Assembly: GCF_013373865.1 (NCBI RefSeq)
Contig: NC_050467.1
Location: forward strand, 36,255,132 to 36,319,131
Direction of reading: 5' to 3'
Length of the DNA stretch: 64,000 nt
DNA from: Monomorium pharaonis
Taxonomy: Eukaryota; Arthropoda; Insecta; Hymenoptera; Formicidae
Shown: piece after piece, positions 41,908 through 54,893 of the stretch
Position numbering within the stretch: the first letter of the stretch is position 1
Layout of the letters: each line of letters opens with the position of its first letter
Notes under the pieces: generated by a model
The model's input: only the letters and a program-made list of their open reading frames with translations
Databases searched by the model: none
Told to the model about the DNA's origin: nothing
Position numbers and translations under genes: made by a program

Positions 41908-44579
41908 GTATATATTTTATTAATTTTTATTATTAAGAATTTTTTTAATTATCAAAGTTACGAAAAAATTTTTTTATTACATGTGTGTTGGAAGTGGTCT
42001 TTTTCGTGTTACTTTTTTTGTGCGTAAAGTTACCGATTTTTACATTTTAACATTATTACACAATTTTCGTCCTTTAATTTAAGGCCCACTGATAACTATA
42101 GTTATCAGTGTCAAAAACGCATTAAAAAATTCATAACTCAGTCAAAAATCAAGATATCTTTAATTTTTTATTTGTTAAGATAAATTCTTTTATTAAAAGA
42201 TGCGATATCGATTGTACGTAGATTCAGTTTAGTTTTTGAGATAGGGCATCAAGAATGAGATCATGTTTTAGGTAAACACATGACGAAAGTGGTTAAAACT
42301 ATTACTAACGCTTTATAGCGTACTATAAATAAGTAAACTGATATCTGGTTTACATTTAGAAGTCTTTTTAGTTGCAAAAGTTGATCATAAGAGAAAATAA
42401 AAATCCAAAATAGCGAATTTAATATAGTAGACATGAATTTCAAAAAATCAACGGATCTTTATAAAATTTGATATTCTGAGGTTTTATGGGTTATTGAATA
42501 TGACATCAGAATCCAAAATTTGAAGTGGCAGATCCAATATGTCGGACAAGAATTAAAAAAAAATTAACGGATTTCCATTGATGAAACTTAGATCAAGGAT
42601 AGTTTTTGCTTGAAGAGGTAGTTTTTCGTGAATTAAAAATCATATTTATTTTTTGTAATCAGTTACTCTGTTTAACTTTCGTCAAGTTCCAATATCAATG
42701 ATAAGATATCAAAAAGAGTCGGGCCTTAAAGGGTTAAAAGATGGTGTAAATTGTGGTGAAAAACTTTTCAGCACGACTTTTTTTGTAGATTTTTTTCATG
42801 CCCTTGCCTTTGTTATCACTCATATGCATGTTATCTCGCGACATGCATATGATAATTCTCATAGAATTACCGATGCTTTCGCGAACTTATCCTTGGCTAA
42901 CCTGTCAGTTCGTGTCACTCAAGGATCACTTTCGACGCATTTGTAACAAAAAATATTATGTGCAAAAAGTACGGATTAGTTTTTTTCCTACTCGTGCGGA
43001 TAAACATATTTGCCTTTGAATCGTGTGTCTACTTTCTGCACTTTTGGTGAAAAAGCCGACTTTCCGCCCTTGTTACACAATATATTATTTATATTTTTAT
43101 CAACCGTAAAACTACACTAACTTAAAAGTTTTAGCATGCTTGAGATTTTTTCGCATTTTACGAAAACAGCATGTTGGTACAACAGAATTAACAATTTATT
43201 GAAGAAGGAAAAATTAACATTACGAGACATCATTACATCAGTTTTCTCGAAAGAGTATTTTAAAATTTAAAGTTTAATTAAAAATAATTTTTTGTTAATT
43301 TTCTCCCACGATATGTCATCAAGCTATAACGCTTTAAAATAAGAAAATAAGAAAATAATTTTTAAAAAATTTAATTTTCAACTTCATGTAATTTTTAGAA
43401 AATAAATAAACAAAATTGAAAGACAGATTTAAAACTTTATCTTTCTTTTTTAACATTTAAAAACTTCTCTATGACTCTTTTTTTAAACTTAACTACTTAA
43501 CTTTTTATAAGAAAAAAAATCACAATTATGCTGAAACTTAACGGTATTACCTGAAAGATTTCGCGGTAAATGTGGACAATACCGGATCCAGGTCCAATTA
43601 TTTTGACTTTGACATATCGAGATCTTAAAGAAAAAGCATCAGCCATCTCTTGTTGTTTGTTAAAAAGTTAATAACGAACAAAGTTTTCAAAAATAAAGAT
43701 TTTTACGTAACTAATAATAAAAAAATTAATTTAAACAACACAATTATAGATGTCGCTTTACGTGAAAGTAAAGTTTATGTAGAACAGTACAATTGTAGTA
43801 CTTGTTTCGCACCGGGAGGAAATTTTGTTTCACGTTATAAAATACAAGTGCGTGCATTTTTCACGCAAAACAAAGTTTATCTTATGTTTTCTCTGCTTAC
43901 GACAAAAACAAGGTCTGTAATTTTACTGTTTCATATAAGTTTTATATTTTTATCCGATATTTTTACCCTCCTCCAGCTTACAGAGTAAAATAAAGTCTAT
44001 AATTGTTCTGCTTTATATAAATATGCAATTTTCAAGTGAAACACTTTTTTATTCTGCATTAAAGTTTTTATATTAAAGTTATTATTAGGTATACTGTTGA
44101 TCCGTAATTTATTATTATAGATTTAAGCTTTTGTATAGAATCAGAATGATGTTGTCATCTCCATGCCTTATTTCAGAATACTGTTTGCTTTTTTTTTTTT
44201 TTAATCACTTGACATTATTTTTGAGTTTTACAAGTGTTTTGGATGTTTTAAGTGTACAGTAATATTGCATTAATTATGATATCTTACTTAACAACGTAAA
44301 TTTAACACAAAAATTATACATTTTATTGTTACATATGAAATTATAACATTTATGTAATATTATTAGATAGGTACTGTTTACTAACTAGTGAGATTATCGA
44401 CTATCCTTTTTTTGCAAAATTTTAATTTTTTTCTATCTTCTTTTGTATTATTTTCCTTTGGTTTGACGATGGTATGACGATCAGTGGAATGTGGTCAGTG
44501 GATTCTATTCTTTCTCTTGAAATTTCTGATTTTATTTCTTGCCTCTCAATTCGTCACTACTTAATTACTAAAGAAACGT
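41908..44579. other. Intron 5 of the VWC gene, first part
   Basis: AT-rich. It contains a 24-bp perfect palindrome at 42087-42110, built on ACTGATAACTATAGTTATCA, and a hairpin of 11-bp arms (CATATGCATGT) at 42821-42851. A 112-codon frame at 43650-43988 has no known domain and A/T-driven composition; I do not call it a gene. Confidence 0.4.
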
Positions 44580-46370
44580 TTCTTTAATAAACTGAATTTT
44601 GCCAGAAATTCGACCTATTATCATTTATTTATCGTTAAATATTAATTGTAAGTTATTTCTTGTTTCAACGTATATAAATTCTCCATCTTCATTCCCTTCT
44701 ACATTTCTATTAAGAATGTCCTATCCTCTTTGTTCCAACAATTTTAGGAAAACTTTTCCTTTTTTTAATGATTATCTTGTTTTTCGAGATTCTTTGTCCT
44801 CTATCTACTTTTTCTTCTTCACATATGTTTCCCCTGAAATCTAGTCTTGCGTTAAGATGTCCTCCTATTATTAATTTCATCTTCTTTAGTTTTTTAATTA
44901 TTTTTTCCGTTCCTGTCTTAATTCTTGCATATTTCTATGACAAATAGTTAATACTCTTTGTGTGTCCTTATCTATCTTCAACCTTATTCTTTTTTTATTA
45001 TTCTACTTTATCTATTTTTTCTTCTTTTTCCTTCCTTATTCCTGTTATAATTCCTTCTTTAGCTCTTTCTTTAGACTTTTCTTTCCTTGCAAATTAACAT
45101 TTCCATTTGTAACCCGCAGTTATTTTTCTTTGAGTCTGTTCTCTTGTTTTTCATCTACTTACGTCTCTACCATTCTTACTACATCTAGTTTTCTACGAAT
45201 TCCCAAAATTGTCTATCTTTGTTTTTGTCTTAGCACGACTTTTTCAGCATTTTTTATTACTTCCCACAATTTATGAGTTTATTCCGTACTCCCCTTGGGG
45301 TTGACGGGGTGTTTTTCAGGATGCACCAAATCCTTTACAATTTCAACAATTTTATCACATAATACAATCATCTCATCAAACATATACAAACAAACATCTT
45401 ATCCCTTCGCGCCCTGGCTATTGAGCAGCCTTACAATTCTTCCCTCCCATCCCTTCACGACCCCTTCTAACTCCCATATCTCCTTCCCTTCTCCTCTCTA
45501 ACTCTTCCTCTTACTTACTTTTTTTATCCTCCCCTCCACTTTCTCCCCCCTCATCCGAATTCCATTTTCGTTCCTTCACCCAAATTTCTCTGTTATTGAA
45601 AATCACCCTTCGTCCTTTTCCCATCTCCCTCTTCGCCGCTCCCACGATTCTCCATGTCCTCTTCTTCTCCTCCATGGTCAGGTCCTCGTCAACTTTCACA
45701 TCCCAGCTTTCCCTTATCTCCGTCTCTCTCTCTAAGATCTCACTCCTGTCTTCCAGCTCGTTTAATTCCGTTATGATCACTTATCTCCCACTTTCTTCCC
45801 TTTTTTCCTCCACTCTCCTTAACACTAACTTCCTCCTCAATTCACTCTTCATAATCATCCTCACACAGTGTTTTCTCTCCTCCTGGTTATCCCCTTCAAT
45901 TCCCCTCCAAATAATGCACCCTTTTCTTCTTTCTTGTCTCTTCCTTGAACCACCTCCTTAGTTTCGTCTCCCGTTCCAATCCCAACCTCTCCCTATCAGT
46001 CTTCTTCGTTTCCAGTCGCTTCTCCTCCATCTTCTCACCCGTCCTTCTGGACCGGAACTGCGCACCCTTCTCCTCTTTCTCCCTTCTTGAACCCCTCTTG
46101 CTTTTAGTTTTTTTCTCCAGTCCGTCCTTGTATCCTATGTTCCTACCTATCTTCTTTCTCGTTCTTCTTGTCTCCTACTCTCCTTCTTTTCTCCTGTCTT
46201 CCTTCTCCTGTACTTTCCTATTTTCCTCTTCTCCCTTTCTTCAAATATATACCCTGCTTCCTCCAACGTTTTACCCCCTCTCCTCTTCCTCGCCATTTCC
46301 TTCTCCACCCTTGCCTTCTCGATACTTCTTCTCACCTCCATCTCGCTCACTCCTCCGGCTGCCGTTATCC

Positions 46371-46405
<35 letters not shown>

Positions 46406-46720
46406 CCGTTGTCTCTCCTATTCCTCTTCTCTCTCCCTCTCCATCCTCTTCGCGGCCACCTTCACCTTTTTCCTCTTCTTTCTCACCCCTGCTATCCTCT
46501 TCTTCCGCTCTTACTTGGATCCTTGTTGTCAATCTTCCTTTTTTTCTTTGCTTACCTCTGCTTACTTTTCTGCACAACTCTCTCAGTAACTCTACCATCT
46601 CCTCTATGCATCTTCTCATTTCTTTCATCTCTCCGCACAGCTCCATCTTTTCTTTCTCTTTCACTTTTCTCCAGCTTTAAAACCACTTCTCTCCTGACCT
46701 TTCCTTCTTAAATTACTTTT
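44580..46720 (-). mobile_element. R1-like LINE relic: ORF1 tail and endonuclease scraps (minus strand)
   Basis: The plus strand is almost pure pyrimidine; read on the minus strand it is a purine-rich coding relic. From 46664 downward come Glu/Lys/Arg-rich ORF1-like frames: MELCGEMKEMRRCIEEMVEL, then REWD-type sequence such as LTMEEKKRTWRIVGAAKREM and GRRVIFNNREIWVKERKW. Near 44850 IVKMKLIIGGHLNARLDF matches the LINE endonuclease motif GGDFNAR (the Asp is His here), followed by EFIYVETRNN (family: GEFTYV). There are frequent stops and frameshifts. The C/T-rich plus frames are mirror artefacts. Confidence 0.6.
46371..46405. repeat. (CT)n microsatellite inside the LINE relic
   Basis: CT dinucleotides with one TTT interruption. 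They give the ERERERE run in the minus-strand frame. Confidence 0.85.
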
Positions 46721-47164
46721 ACTTCTCGTTTACCACTTTATCACTCGACTTTTTTGTATCTATTTCCAACCTTACATCCGCGTGATAATTGCACTCCTCG
46801 ATCTTTACCCTCGATCGATACCTCAATAAGTCGATACACCAAATAATACACATCCACCGCTCACGTGCTACCTCGTCTCCTACCTTCCTCCTCCGGTTCC
46901 GGTTCCATCTCTCTTCCATCGATGTATCGATATATCGACGTACCAATCCATATCAAAGGGCACGCTTGCCACCATACGCCACCATCATCCTTCCTTATTC
47001 CACTTCCCGTCGGCCAATTGGGGCTTCCCCCTTTTCGGCCCATGCGCACAGGGTTGGGTAATATGCGCGTCAGGGAGCTATTATGCACAACTCTCGTATA
47101 ATACGCATAATACGCAGAAAAATGTAGAAAACGCAGAAAATCCATGAGATACCCATTCTAACCC
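46721..47164. other. Probable 5' side of the LINE relic, unassigned
   Basis: More balanced composition with overlapping frames on both strands (for example GREMEPEPEEEGRR on minus). It may be ORF1/5'-UTR sequence of the LINE at 44580-46720. No distinct motif. Confidence 0.3.
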
Positions 47165-47316
47165 TAAGGCCTGGGGCACACGCTTTCCATAAGACGTAAC
47201 AATAACGTTTTGACGCATTGAATTGGGCGACCGTAACCGTAACTGGCTAAATCGAGTATGTAATTGGTCAAAATCTTACTGTTAAGTCTTACGGAAAGCG
47301 TGTGCCACAGGCCTTA
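47165..47316. mobile_element. 152-bp MITE
   Basis: It starts TAAGGCCTGGGGCACACGCT and ends AGCGTGTGCCACAGGCCTTA. Arms of about 35 bases pair with few mismatches. No unambiguous target duplication. Confidence 0.7.
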
Positions 47317-47386
47317 CAATTCTACTGGTCACTGACGCTCATGCTCATCGTGCTTGAATTAATTTCATTAATACATCTACATAATA

Positions 47387-47522
47387 GGCGTAGTCTACAA
47401 TAAAGACTTAAGCCTTGAGCCGTAAGAAATTAACTAATCACAATTGTGTATTAAAAAAAAAAAGACTGTGGTTGGTCAATTTCTCATGGCTTAAGGCTTA
47501 AGTCTTCATTGTAAACTGCGCC
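47387..47522. mobile_element. 136-bp MITE with TA target site
   Basis: It starts GGCGTAGTCTACAATAAAG and ends CTTCATTGTAAACTGCGCC. Arms of about 55 bases pair. TA flanks it at 47385-47386 and 47523-47524. Confidence 0.7.
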
Positions 47523-47524
47523 TA

Positions 47525-50500
47525 GATACATAGAAATTAAAAAATGGGAGACAGCAAGGAAGAACTAAATACACAATTTCATGTTTTTCATGATCATGGA
47601 CAAATGTTTATGCTTTGTCTTATCCTAACTATTGTACGTACCGATGAGTTTTCAGGCGTTCTACTGCAGTAGTACATAACCTTGTATTGCACAATTCGCA
47701 AATTGAAAAATATTTTCTATTTTCTTTGATCCTGATAAATTGACCTTTATTGTAATAATCATGAGACGGTCTTCCTCCTGTATTTGACATTTTCACTAAA
47801 AAACCATAAGTTTTTTTTTGTTGATCGTTATAACGGTTATCCCTGCAGGCACCATAGGTTTTCTGTCTAATGGGTATTTTATGCAGCAGAAAACCTCGCT
47901 TCGTTATCTGCGCAGATTACTTAGTTATTTGCGCATAAATCGTGAGGTATTATGCGTACCCAATCCTGCATGCGCATGACTCGATCTCATCGCGTCTGTT
48001 CATTTCCATCACCGCCTCCACCGCCATCTGTCTTTCCGCTCCTTCTCTACTTCTTCTCTCTGCTCGAACACTCCAGCGTCATCTTCGCTCACTGTCACCT
48101 TTTCATATCCACCACGTCATCCTTCTTCTCATCATCTTTCCACCAGACTCTTATTCCGAATTTTTTGCACGTCTCCTGTTTCTCTTTCTTTCTTTCCACA
48201 CTTCCCCCCTAATGTCCTCTTTCTGTCCTCCGCTTCCTCCTCGTCCAACTTTCATTTCTACTCCATCAATTTTCACACCTCACACAACAATAATTCTGAG
48301 ATCGAATCTCCCGCATATCTGCCACACTTCGCCATTTTCGAAGCCCATCCATTTCCCACAATTTATATATTTTATAAATTCTTTACCTTCGTGAAATGAT
48401 TCACCGCTTACACGACTCTTCTTTATTGCAACAAATTACTTTAATATGACCATATTTATAACAGTTGTGGCACTATTTGACAGCCAGAATATATGGTTTG
48501 ATTCGTAATCTTGTCAAACGCGAATGCCTTACGACATTTTCTCTAAAGACCACTAATATATTATCTCTCGTAATCGTTTCTATCTTCCTTGTCTTTGTAT
48601 TAAATCTGATGAACATTCTCTCCAACTCCTGTTTTATCATCCAATGCTTTCGTTAGTTCCACAATCATTAATTTGTCAACATTTTTCAATGTTTTTTATT
48701 TCGATGTTTTGATCTAGATTATTTTAGTAATATTTCAGTATTTTAATTTTATTATTCTTACCTTTTCAGTGGCTTTCCTAATTATTTAATCTTACCAAAA
48801 TAATATACCACACAATAACTAGTCTTCAATTCTTTTTCATCATTCATTTCTTTAGTTTCTTTTGTTTTCCCAACTTTGTCCATAATAGTTTTTCCAATCT
48901 ATATACTATTTTTATGTTATTTTCCTTTTCTTGTTGTAATGTCTTCCCGTGTTGCATTTCTTATTGCTGTTTTTTGGCTTTTATTTTTAATGATAATCGT
49001 TTTTTGTCTTCTCTATTATTTTTCTTTTTGCATTTCTATCTTTCTTGTCGTCTTTTCTTTTCTTGTCACTCTGCATTTTTAGGTTTATATTATTTTTCCT
49101 TTTTTTGGATTTACTCATATTTTCTTTGTTTTTTTTACTCCACGTTTTTTTACACCGTAATCCACATTAGTTTGTCTCGTTTGTCGTTGCTTATTTGTCT
49201 TGCCTCTTGCTTTAGCTTGGTTTTGTATACATTTATATTGTCAACATTCTTAAATTTAATTTTTTAATAAATGAGCTATGTGGTTAAAATCTTTTGAAAG
49301 TTGTTCAGGAAACTTATGACCTTAATCATATTTGTCAAAGTTAAGCTGATTGGAACTGATGTATCTATTATAGTAAATATTTACTGATTTTGCTGGATGA
49401 ACTCTTCAAGTATCTTTATATCTAGGATCACTGGGGCTCGTGAAAAGTGGTTCAATACCATGCCAGAAAGTTCCAGCGGATCTTCAGACGAAAATTAAAT
49501 ATTATGGGGAAAAATAAAGAAAAATGTTTGAGTGCGCAAATAAAATTATTCATGTACACATAAATACACACACAAATAGGTATGTTATATAACTACAAAA
49601 AAAATTTTACCTATACAGAGCGCCCCAGAATTATTATTCTCTCTTTGGATAAGAATATCAGCGCATTGATCATTTTTGCGTCATATGTTGTGATTCAAAG
49701 TTGAAAAAAGTCGGACTTGTTATGTAACATTGTAATGCGATGTAAGGACAGCTCTATTAACGCAAATTTCTTCATTTCGTTTGACACGATGGCAGCTTAA
49801 GTCTTCCAAAAGTCTCAGCTTCTTTACTCTTTCCATGTAATATCGGAGAGAAACTGCCAGTTTTTGGGACATTCTCTATAATGTTCGTAAGAATCATAAT
49901 CGTCACCATTGTCGTTGTCATTAAAAGTTGCGGAGGCGTGCAAGGTTTTGCTATAAGGTTTTACTGTAAATTCTTATAACTTAAAACAAATTACGATGAA
50001 TCAATATAATATTGTAATCTTTCATGAAAAAAATGTTAATGATATTTAATTAAAATTTTCATAAAATTTTAACATTATATTGATTTTTTAATATTTATTT
50101 TAAGACATCTTGATTTTATCAAAATTTTATTTATTTCAATAATATTAATTTATTATTACAGAGTATCTATTATTTTTTGTTACAACTTTATTACATTAAA
50201 ATTCATTACAATTTACATATAATTTAATTTTTTTATTATAAAAGTAATAATTTCTTATTTAAATTTTATTTTTTTAAATTAAATTTTTATTAAAATGTTA
50301 TGTTTTTTTATTCTAAATAATCACCGAAAATAATTTATTCAGCAAAATAGAATTAAAATTTAGTTGCAATTTAATTGAAATTTTATTAAATTTTATTTAA
50401 TAAAATGTCAAATTTGTCAAAATTCCATCAAAATTCTATTAAAATTTTCTTATTAATTGTAAGTCTTTGAAAGCGATATTTTTGTAATATTTCTACAATA

Positions 50501-51840
50501 TTTTTTGTGCGGTATAGCAGAGTTAGGTGTTTATACATAAAATAATCGTATTATTACTTGTATACAGTAAATTATATGTTCGAACTATGTTTTACGTGTC
50601 ATTTATGTAAACAATAATCAAAGGCTTATAAAAGATTCAAATAGAAATGATGAAAATTATAATGGAAAGAAGGCGATTATGAATTACTATTTTGTTTTAC
50701 TTAAATAACTCATTGTCAGTAAATATTTATATGACATAATTCTTGTTAGTACAAGTTTGTTACTCATAAAGTTCTACTAATCATAATACATGTTATAAGT
50801 AGAAGTTCTTCGAATATATATGTATAACGAATATAATTATAAACAATTTACTGAAGAAAGAAAAAAATTGTGGTTGTAGAAGCAGCAGAGGGATAACAAA
50901 AATTAACGCTTTTTAATGGATTATGTATATCAGTATCACAAAAAGTATTTATATCTTGTACATAATATCACAGAAAAATATGTAAAAGAATCTTTGGTTC
51001 TTGCGATTTTGCGTATTGTAGAAGTACTATAAAAGTATTATAACAAACAATATTATCTAAGTATCGTAAAAATATTACGAAAATGTATTGTAAAAGATAT
51101 TACGTGCGAAGAGATTATGGGACTCAAACTAGCGAGTGATTTGTAGCCTTGGACGCAGGTAATATAACTTTACACGTCAAATACATGTACATACGCGTTA
51201 TGTCAAACATTAAATTTAATTGTCATTTGGAAGCCATATTCGAGTCCTTAAAATTACATTAAAATGAAAAAATCCGATATATTTTTGAAAATAATGTAAA
51301 GAATATACATCTATAAAACTTTCAGTTACCTACAATACTGAAATATAGCCGTTATGGCAACAGTAGATATTCATAATCAATGGCCATGTTATAACATCTA
51401 AATAATATGTAAAGAAGTAATTTAGACTTTAGATGATTATCCCTAAAATTCAACACAAAGTGTACGAAATATCATGAATTCCATAATCCCATTTCTATTC
51501 CATAACCGCCTTCTTACCTTTATATTCATATTTTTCTTTTCTTAATATTATATATTTTTATTTAAATAATACATAAAGTTGCTCTTTCTCGGGAAGTTGT
51601 AAAGTTTATTTTTTAATAATTTTATGACTTAATTATTTCTTCTGTATTATGTGTTATTCAATTTATAATAATTTATATTGCTTATTTACTAGAAAATGAT
51701 TCGTAAAATATAAAATAAATACATACGTACATAATTTAGGTAGACATTATCTTAAAATTTACAGCACCCCTGGTGAAAGCTAATACATTTTATCAAAATT
51801 TATATAATCTTCCAGATAATTAGTGTACAATACTTTATAG
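47525..51840. other. Intron 5 of the VWC gene, middle part
   Basis: 47940-48420 and 48860-49260 are pyrimidine-rich on the plus strand. Their minus strands have decayed Lys/Glu-rich frames (for example EFIKYINCGKWMGFENGEVW), probably further LINE ORF1-type relics. 49500-51840 is AT-rich with no gene seen. Confidence 0.35.
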
Positions 51841-51994
51841 TGAAACATCGCCAGCCTTCGCATCAGATATGGTCAACCGTTATTATTATCATCATTATTG
51901 CATTGCCACTGTTACTGTGACAGTACTTTTCCGAATTTATTTCATCAAAGAAGACATACTCTCCGTTTCATGCAATGGATTATACAGATTTTAA
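51841..51994 (+). other. Weak candidate exon of the VWC gene
   Basis: An acceptor-like TTTATAG at 51840 precedes a frame that would complete the split codon of exon 5 (AG+T) and read SETSPAFASDMVNRYYYHHY to a TAA at 51994. The acceptor has a poor pyrimidine tract and the peptide is odd. I rate it below the candidate at 54894. Confidence 0.2.
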
Positions 51995-52388
51995 TGATAG
52001 ATCTTCATTGTAAAAAATAGAATAAAAATCATATCTGTATATGTATATGATAGTAGGATAATCAAGAAAATGTAACGAGTCATGAAACTCTTTCTTTCAT
52101 AAAAAATATCTAAAAAGAAAATGCAAAATTTTTGTTAATATAAAAATTATAGTGATACGTTTGTTTATATATACATATATATATGTATGTTGCTCATAAT
52201 TTCGAGCGTCAAAGAAACCCACAACAGTCGTGTGGGTAAATTTTTAGATGAGTTTACCCGATACTCCCAAGGTTAATTGGAGAATCATGTTTACCATTAT
52301 CGCCGACCATTTTTGATTGTGTGATATAAATATTTATTTCATTATATACAATGTTGGGCATTAATGGATTAATTTATTTATTTTAAGT
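51995..52388. other. Intron stretch without gene
   Basis: AT-rich. No signal beyond the palindrome that follows. Confidence 0.4.
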
Positions 52389-52540
52389 AAAGAAACCGAC
52401 TAAAGTTTTAAAATATACATATGATTAATGTAATTAATGAAATTAAATATTGAACAATTTTGTATAGTCAATAATTAATTTTATTAATTACATTAATCCT
52501 GATTATATATGTATATTTTAAACCTTTAGTCGGTTTCTTT
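52389..52540. repeat. 152-bp palindrome
   Basis: The arms start AAAGAAACCGACTAAAG and end CTTTAGTCGGTTTCTTT. They also share TTTAAAATATACATAT and ATTAATGTAATTAAT in mirror order. It is probably a MITE. The flanking TA is compatible with mariner-type insertion. Confidence 0.65.
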
Positions 52541-52591
52541 ATAAAAAGTAAAATTTACTCTTGATTGACATCACTGATAAATTTTACTATT

Positions 52592-52745
52592 AAATTAGAG
52601 AATTATGTTTTGATATATTTGCTTTAGGTCAAACTCATGGATGTTTTTTACAATTACAATTTTAATCTTGTATGTGTTATTTTACTTGAAAGGGATCTGA
52701 AGCAAAGGTCATGATTCCTGAAACGTTATAATTCTCTAATTTAAC
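52592..52745. repeat. Inverted repeat with 17-bp AATTAGAGAATTAT arms
   Basis: TTAAATTAGAGAATTAT on the left is complemented by ATAATTCTCTAATTTAA on the right, with partial pairing further in. It may be a decayed MITE. Confidence 0.45.
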
Positions 52746-52810
52746 GTTAAAGGACGATGAGTAAAATTGATCGATTTTTATTTCATTAAGAGACACAGTA
52801 CGTAATGTCT

Positions 52811-53079
52811 TCATATATGTAATAAGACTATATTGCTAGTTGGGCTCGGAAGAGGGTGAAAACACGGTACGACTTGATGTACCTTGACAGTTTTGCGCTC
52901 GCGCAAAAGTCGCTCTCGCTACCGCGCGCTCCACACGTGCCTACTAACTATGCATGTACTACGCTTGCGCACAACAACGCAGGTACATGATTTTCACTAC
53001 GTCTATCTCTTTTTGATTTCACCCACTCTTCCTATGGGATAAGTCCGACGTTAGCAATATAGTCTTATTACATATATGA
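52811..53079. mobile_element. 269-bp TIR element with GC-rich core
   Basis: 28-bp inverted ends start TCATATATGTAATAAGACTA and finish with its complement. The core (52860-53030) is GC-rich (GCGCTCGCGCAAAAGTCGCT) in contrast to the flanks. No coding sequence. Confidence 0.65.
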
Positions 53080-54540
53080 GTGTCTCACGCCAAGTAAACG
53101 CGCAGCGCGGGTCTGCTCCGTGTATTATACGTGAGTACGTGACTTCCGGGCACCTAAGATTATCAGATTTTAATAACGATTGAGCTGATCGAGTTTTAAC
53201 TAGGCTTAATCGAAAGTTTTAAGTGTAACGTAAATTATACATATTTTCTTATGTTTTTTTTTATTGCTGAATACGATAATAATATTCTTCTGTTTAAACC
53301 TGTGGAAAAGTGATTAAAATTCATCTGAAATAAATCATTTTGACCCTTTAAGAATATTATTACCGTATTGAGCGACCCCCAAAATTTAAAAGTACATATA
53401 TAACTTTTGTTACACATGTGGAGCTAATATCAGTCAATTTTACTCATTCTTTATCAATAAGGTCTATTAAAAAAAAGTTTTATTTTTTGTTAATTATTAC
53501 TAGCAACAACAATGACTTTATATTTTATTGTTAATAATTATGTCGAAGCAACTAAAAAAATTATAATAATAATTAAGAACTAAATTTTTAGTCGTAATTA
53601 TCAATCAATAAGTTGATTAAATTTTGCCTAACATTGATTATTTTATAATTGTATAATTTGTAGATTTGTAAATAGGTATACGTATTTACGCAGCGCAGCA
53701 ATATTACGTCAAACCGTTTTCTTATTCACATTTACTTAATTTGAACTATATTCGTATATATATAGTATGTTTCTGATAGGACAAGATAAGATAACATAAA
53801 AGGTCTTTTTAAATTCAATTTTGTATAAAATTAAAGTTTTTTTATTTAAAGAGTCGATTTTAACCGAAAGTTAAAAAGACTGATGGTTAAATAATTGGCT
53901 CTGTATCAAGTTTTTCGTAGGAAAAAAATTGTCTTCACATTCGTCAAGTGTGGATAGGAATCAAAGAAGCGACTTACACCATGTAGATACATGTAAAAAA
54001 AAAAGGATAAAATTTGGCTGAACCTATAAGGTTGTATTCAAGTCAAAAAATAATAAGAAAAGGATGTGCCAAAGTGTTCACGTTAGACGAGTGAAATAAA
54101 ATTGTGATATTTTAATTATGAATTGTCTAATAATTCACGATAGAGAAAGGAAGATATAAATACATAAGTATAAGCGCACTAGTAGAAGCTGCGTTTTGTC
54201 TCGATGTTTTAGTCATGACATTTTTTCTTTTCAAGATCGCCAGGAGATCGACACAAGAATGCATTTGTTTCGATCGCAGTGTTTACAATAATCTCTTGAT
54301 TCATACAGTATCGACCGAACCATAGTTCTTTGTGATTGTAGCATTGAACTCCTTGTGAGCTTCTTAAAACCTCTTGTAACTTCTTATTCATAATACAAAC
54401 TGTCATCACTGTGAAATACAAATAATTAGCAAATAAATCTTTTCTTCTGATTAACCGTGTATTATTGGTGTCCGCATATCTCCCATTCTTACTTTGTTTC
54501 TACCATACTCTATGCTTAATATTTTGAATGCTTATACAAG
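53080..54540. other. Intron stretch without gene
   Basis: A moderately GC-rich patch lies at 53085-53150, then AT-rich DNA. No exon or RNA gene identified. Confidence 0.4.
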
Positions 54541-54693
54541 GTGAATTTTAATGAATGCTGACTTTTTATTATGGGAACTGGATTACTGACTTTAATATAC
54601 ACATGTACGGCATATGCATCTACATATGTGTATTAGAATTGCAGTTGATAACTTATCTCCCATGTTAAAAAGTTGGCACATTCATTAAAATTC
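54541..54693. mobile_element. 153-bp inverted-repeat element
   Basis: GTGAATTTTAATGAATG at the left is mirrored by CATTCATTAAAATTCAG at the right. Partial pairing extends inward (ACTTTTTA/TTAAAAAGT, ATGGGA/TCCCAT). Confidence 0.6.
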
Positions 54694-54893
54694 AGTTTTG
54701 TGTAGTTTATTTTAGTTTTATTTAGATTTAATGACTTCTCTACGATTAAATTATACATGTTGCTTGGTTATATTAGTGAGACAAGAATATGTATATATAT
54801 GACACGAGATATTTATTTGTTGTATGAATACAAGAAGATAAAAAATGAGAGTAAGGATAACTAATAAAGACTGACAAAAAGGATGACTGACAG

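Noticed and set aside
43650..43988. 112-codon frame in intron 5
   Set aside because: A/T-driven composition, no homology recognised, no start context or splice signals.
45596..46711. Long plus-strand Ser/Pro/Phe-rich frames up to 214 codons
   Set aside because: They are the mirror of the purine-rich minus-strand LINE relic and have no domain.
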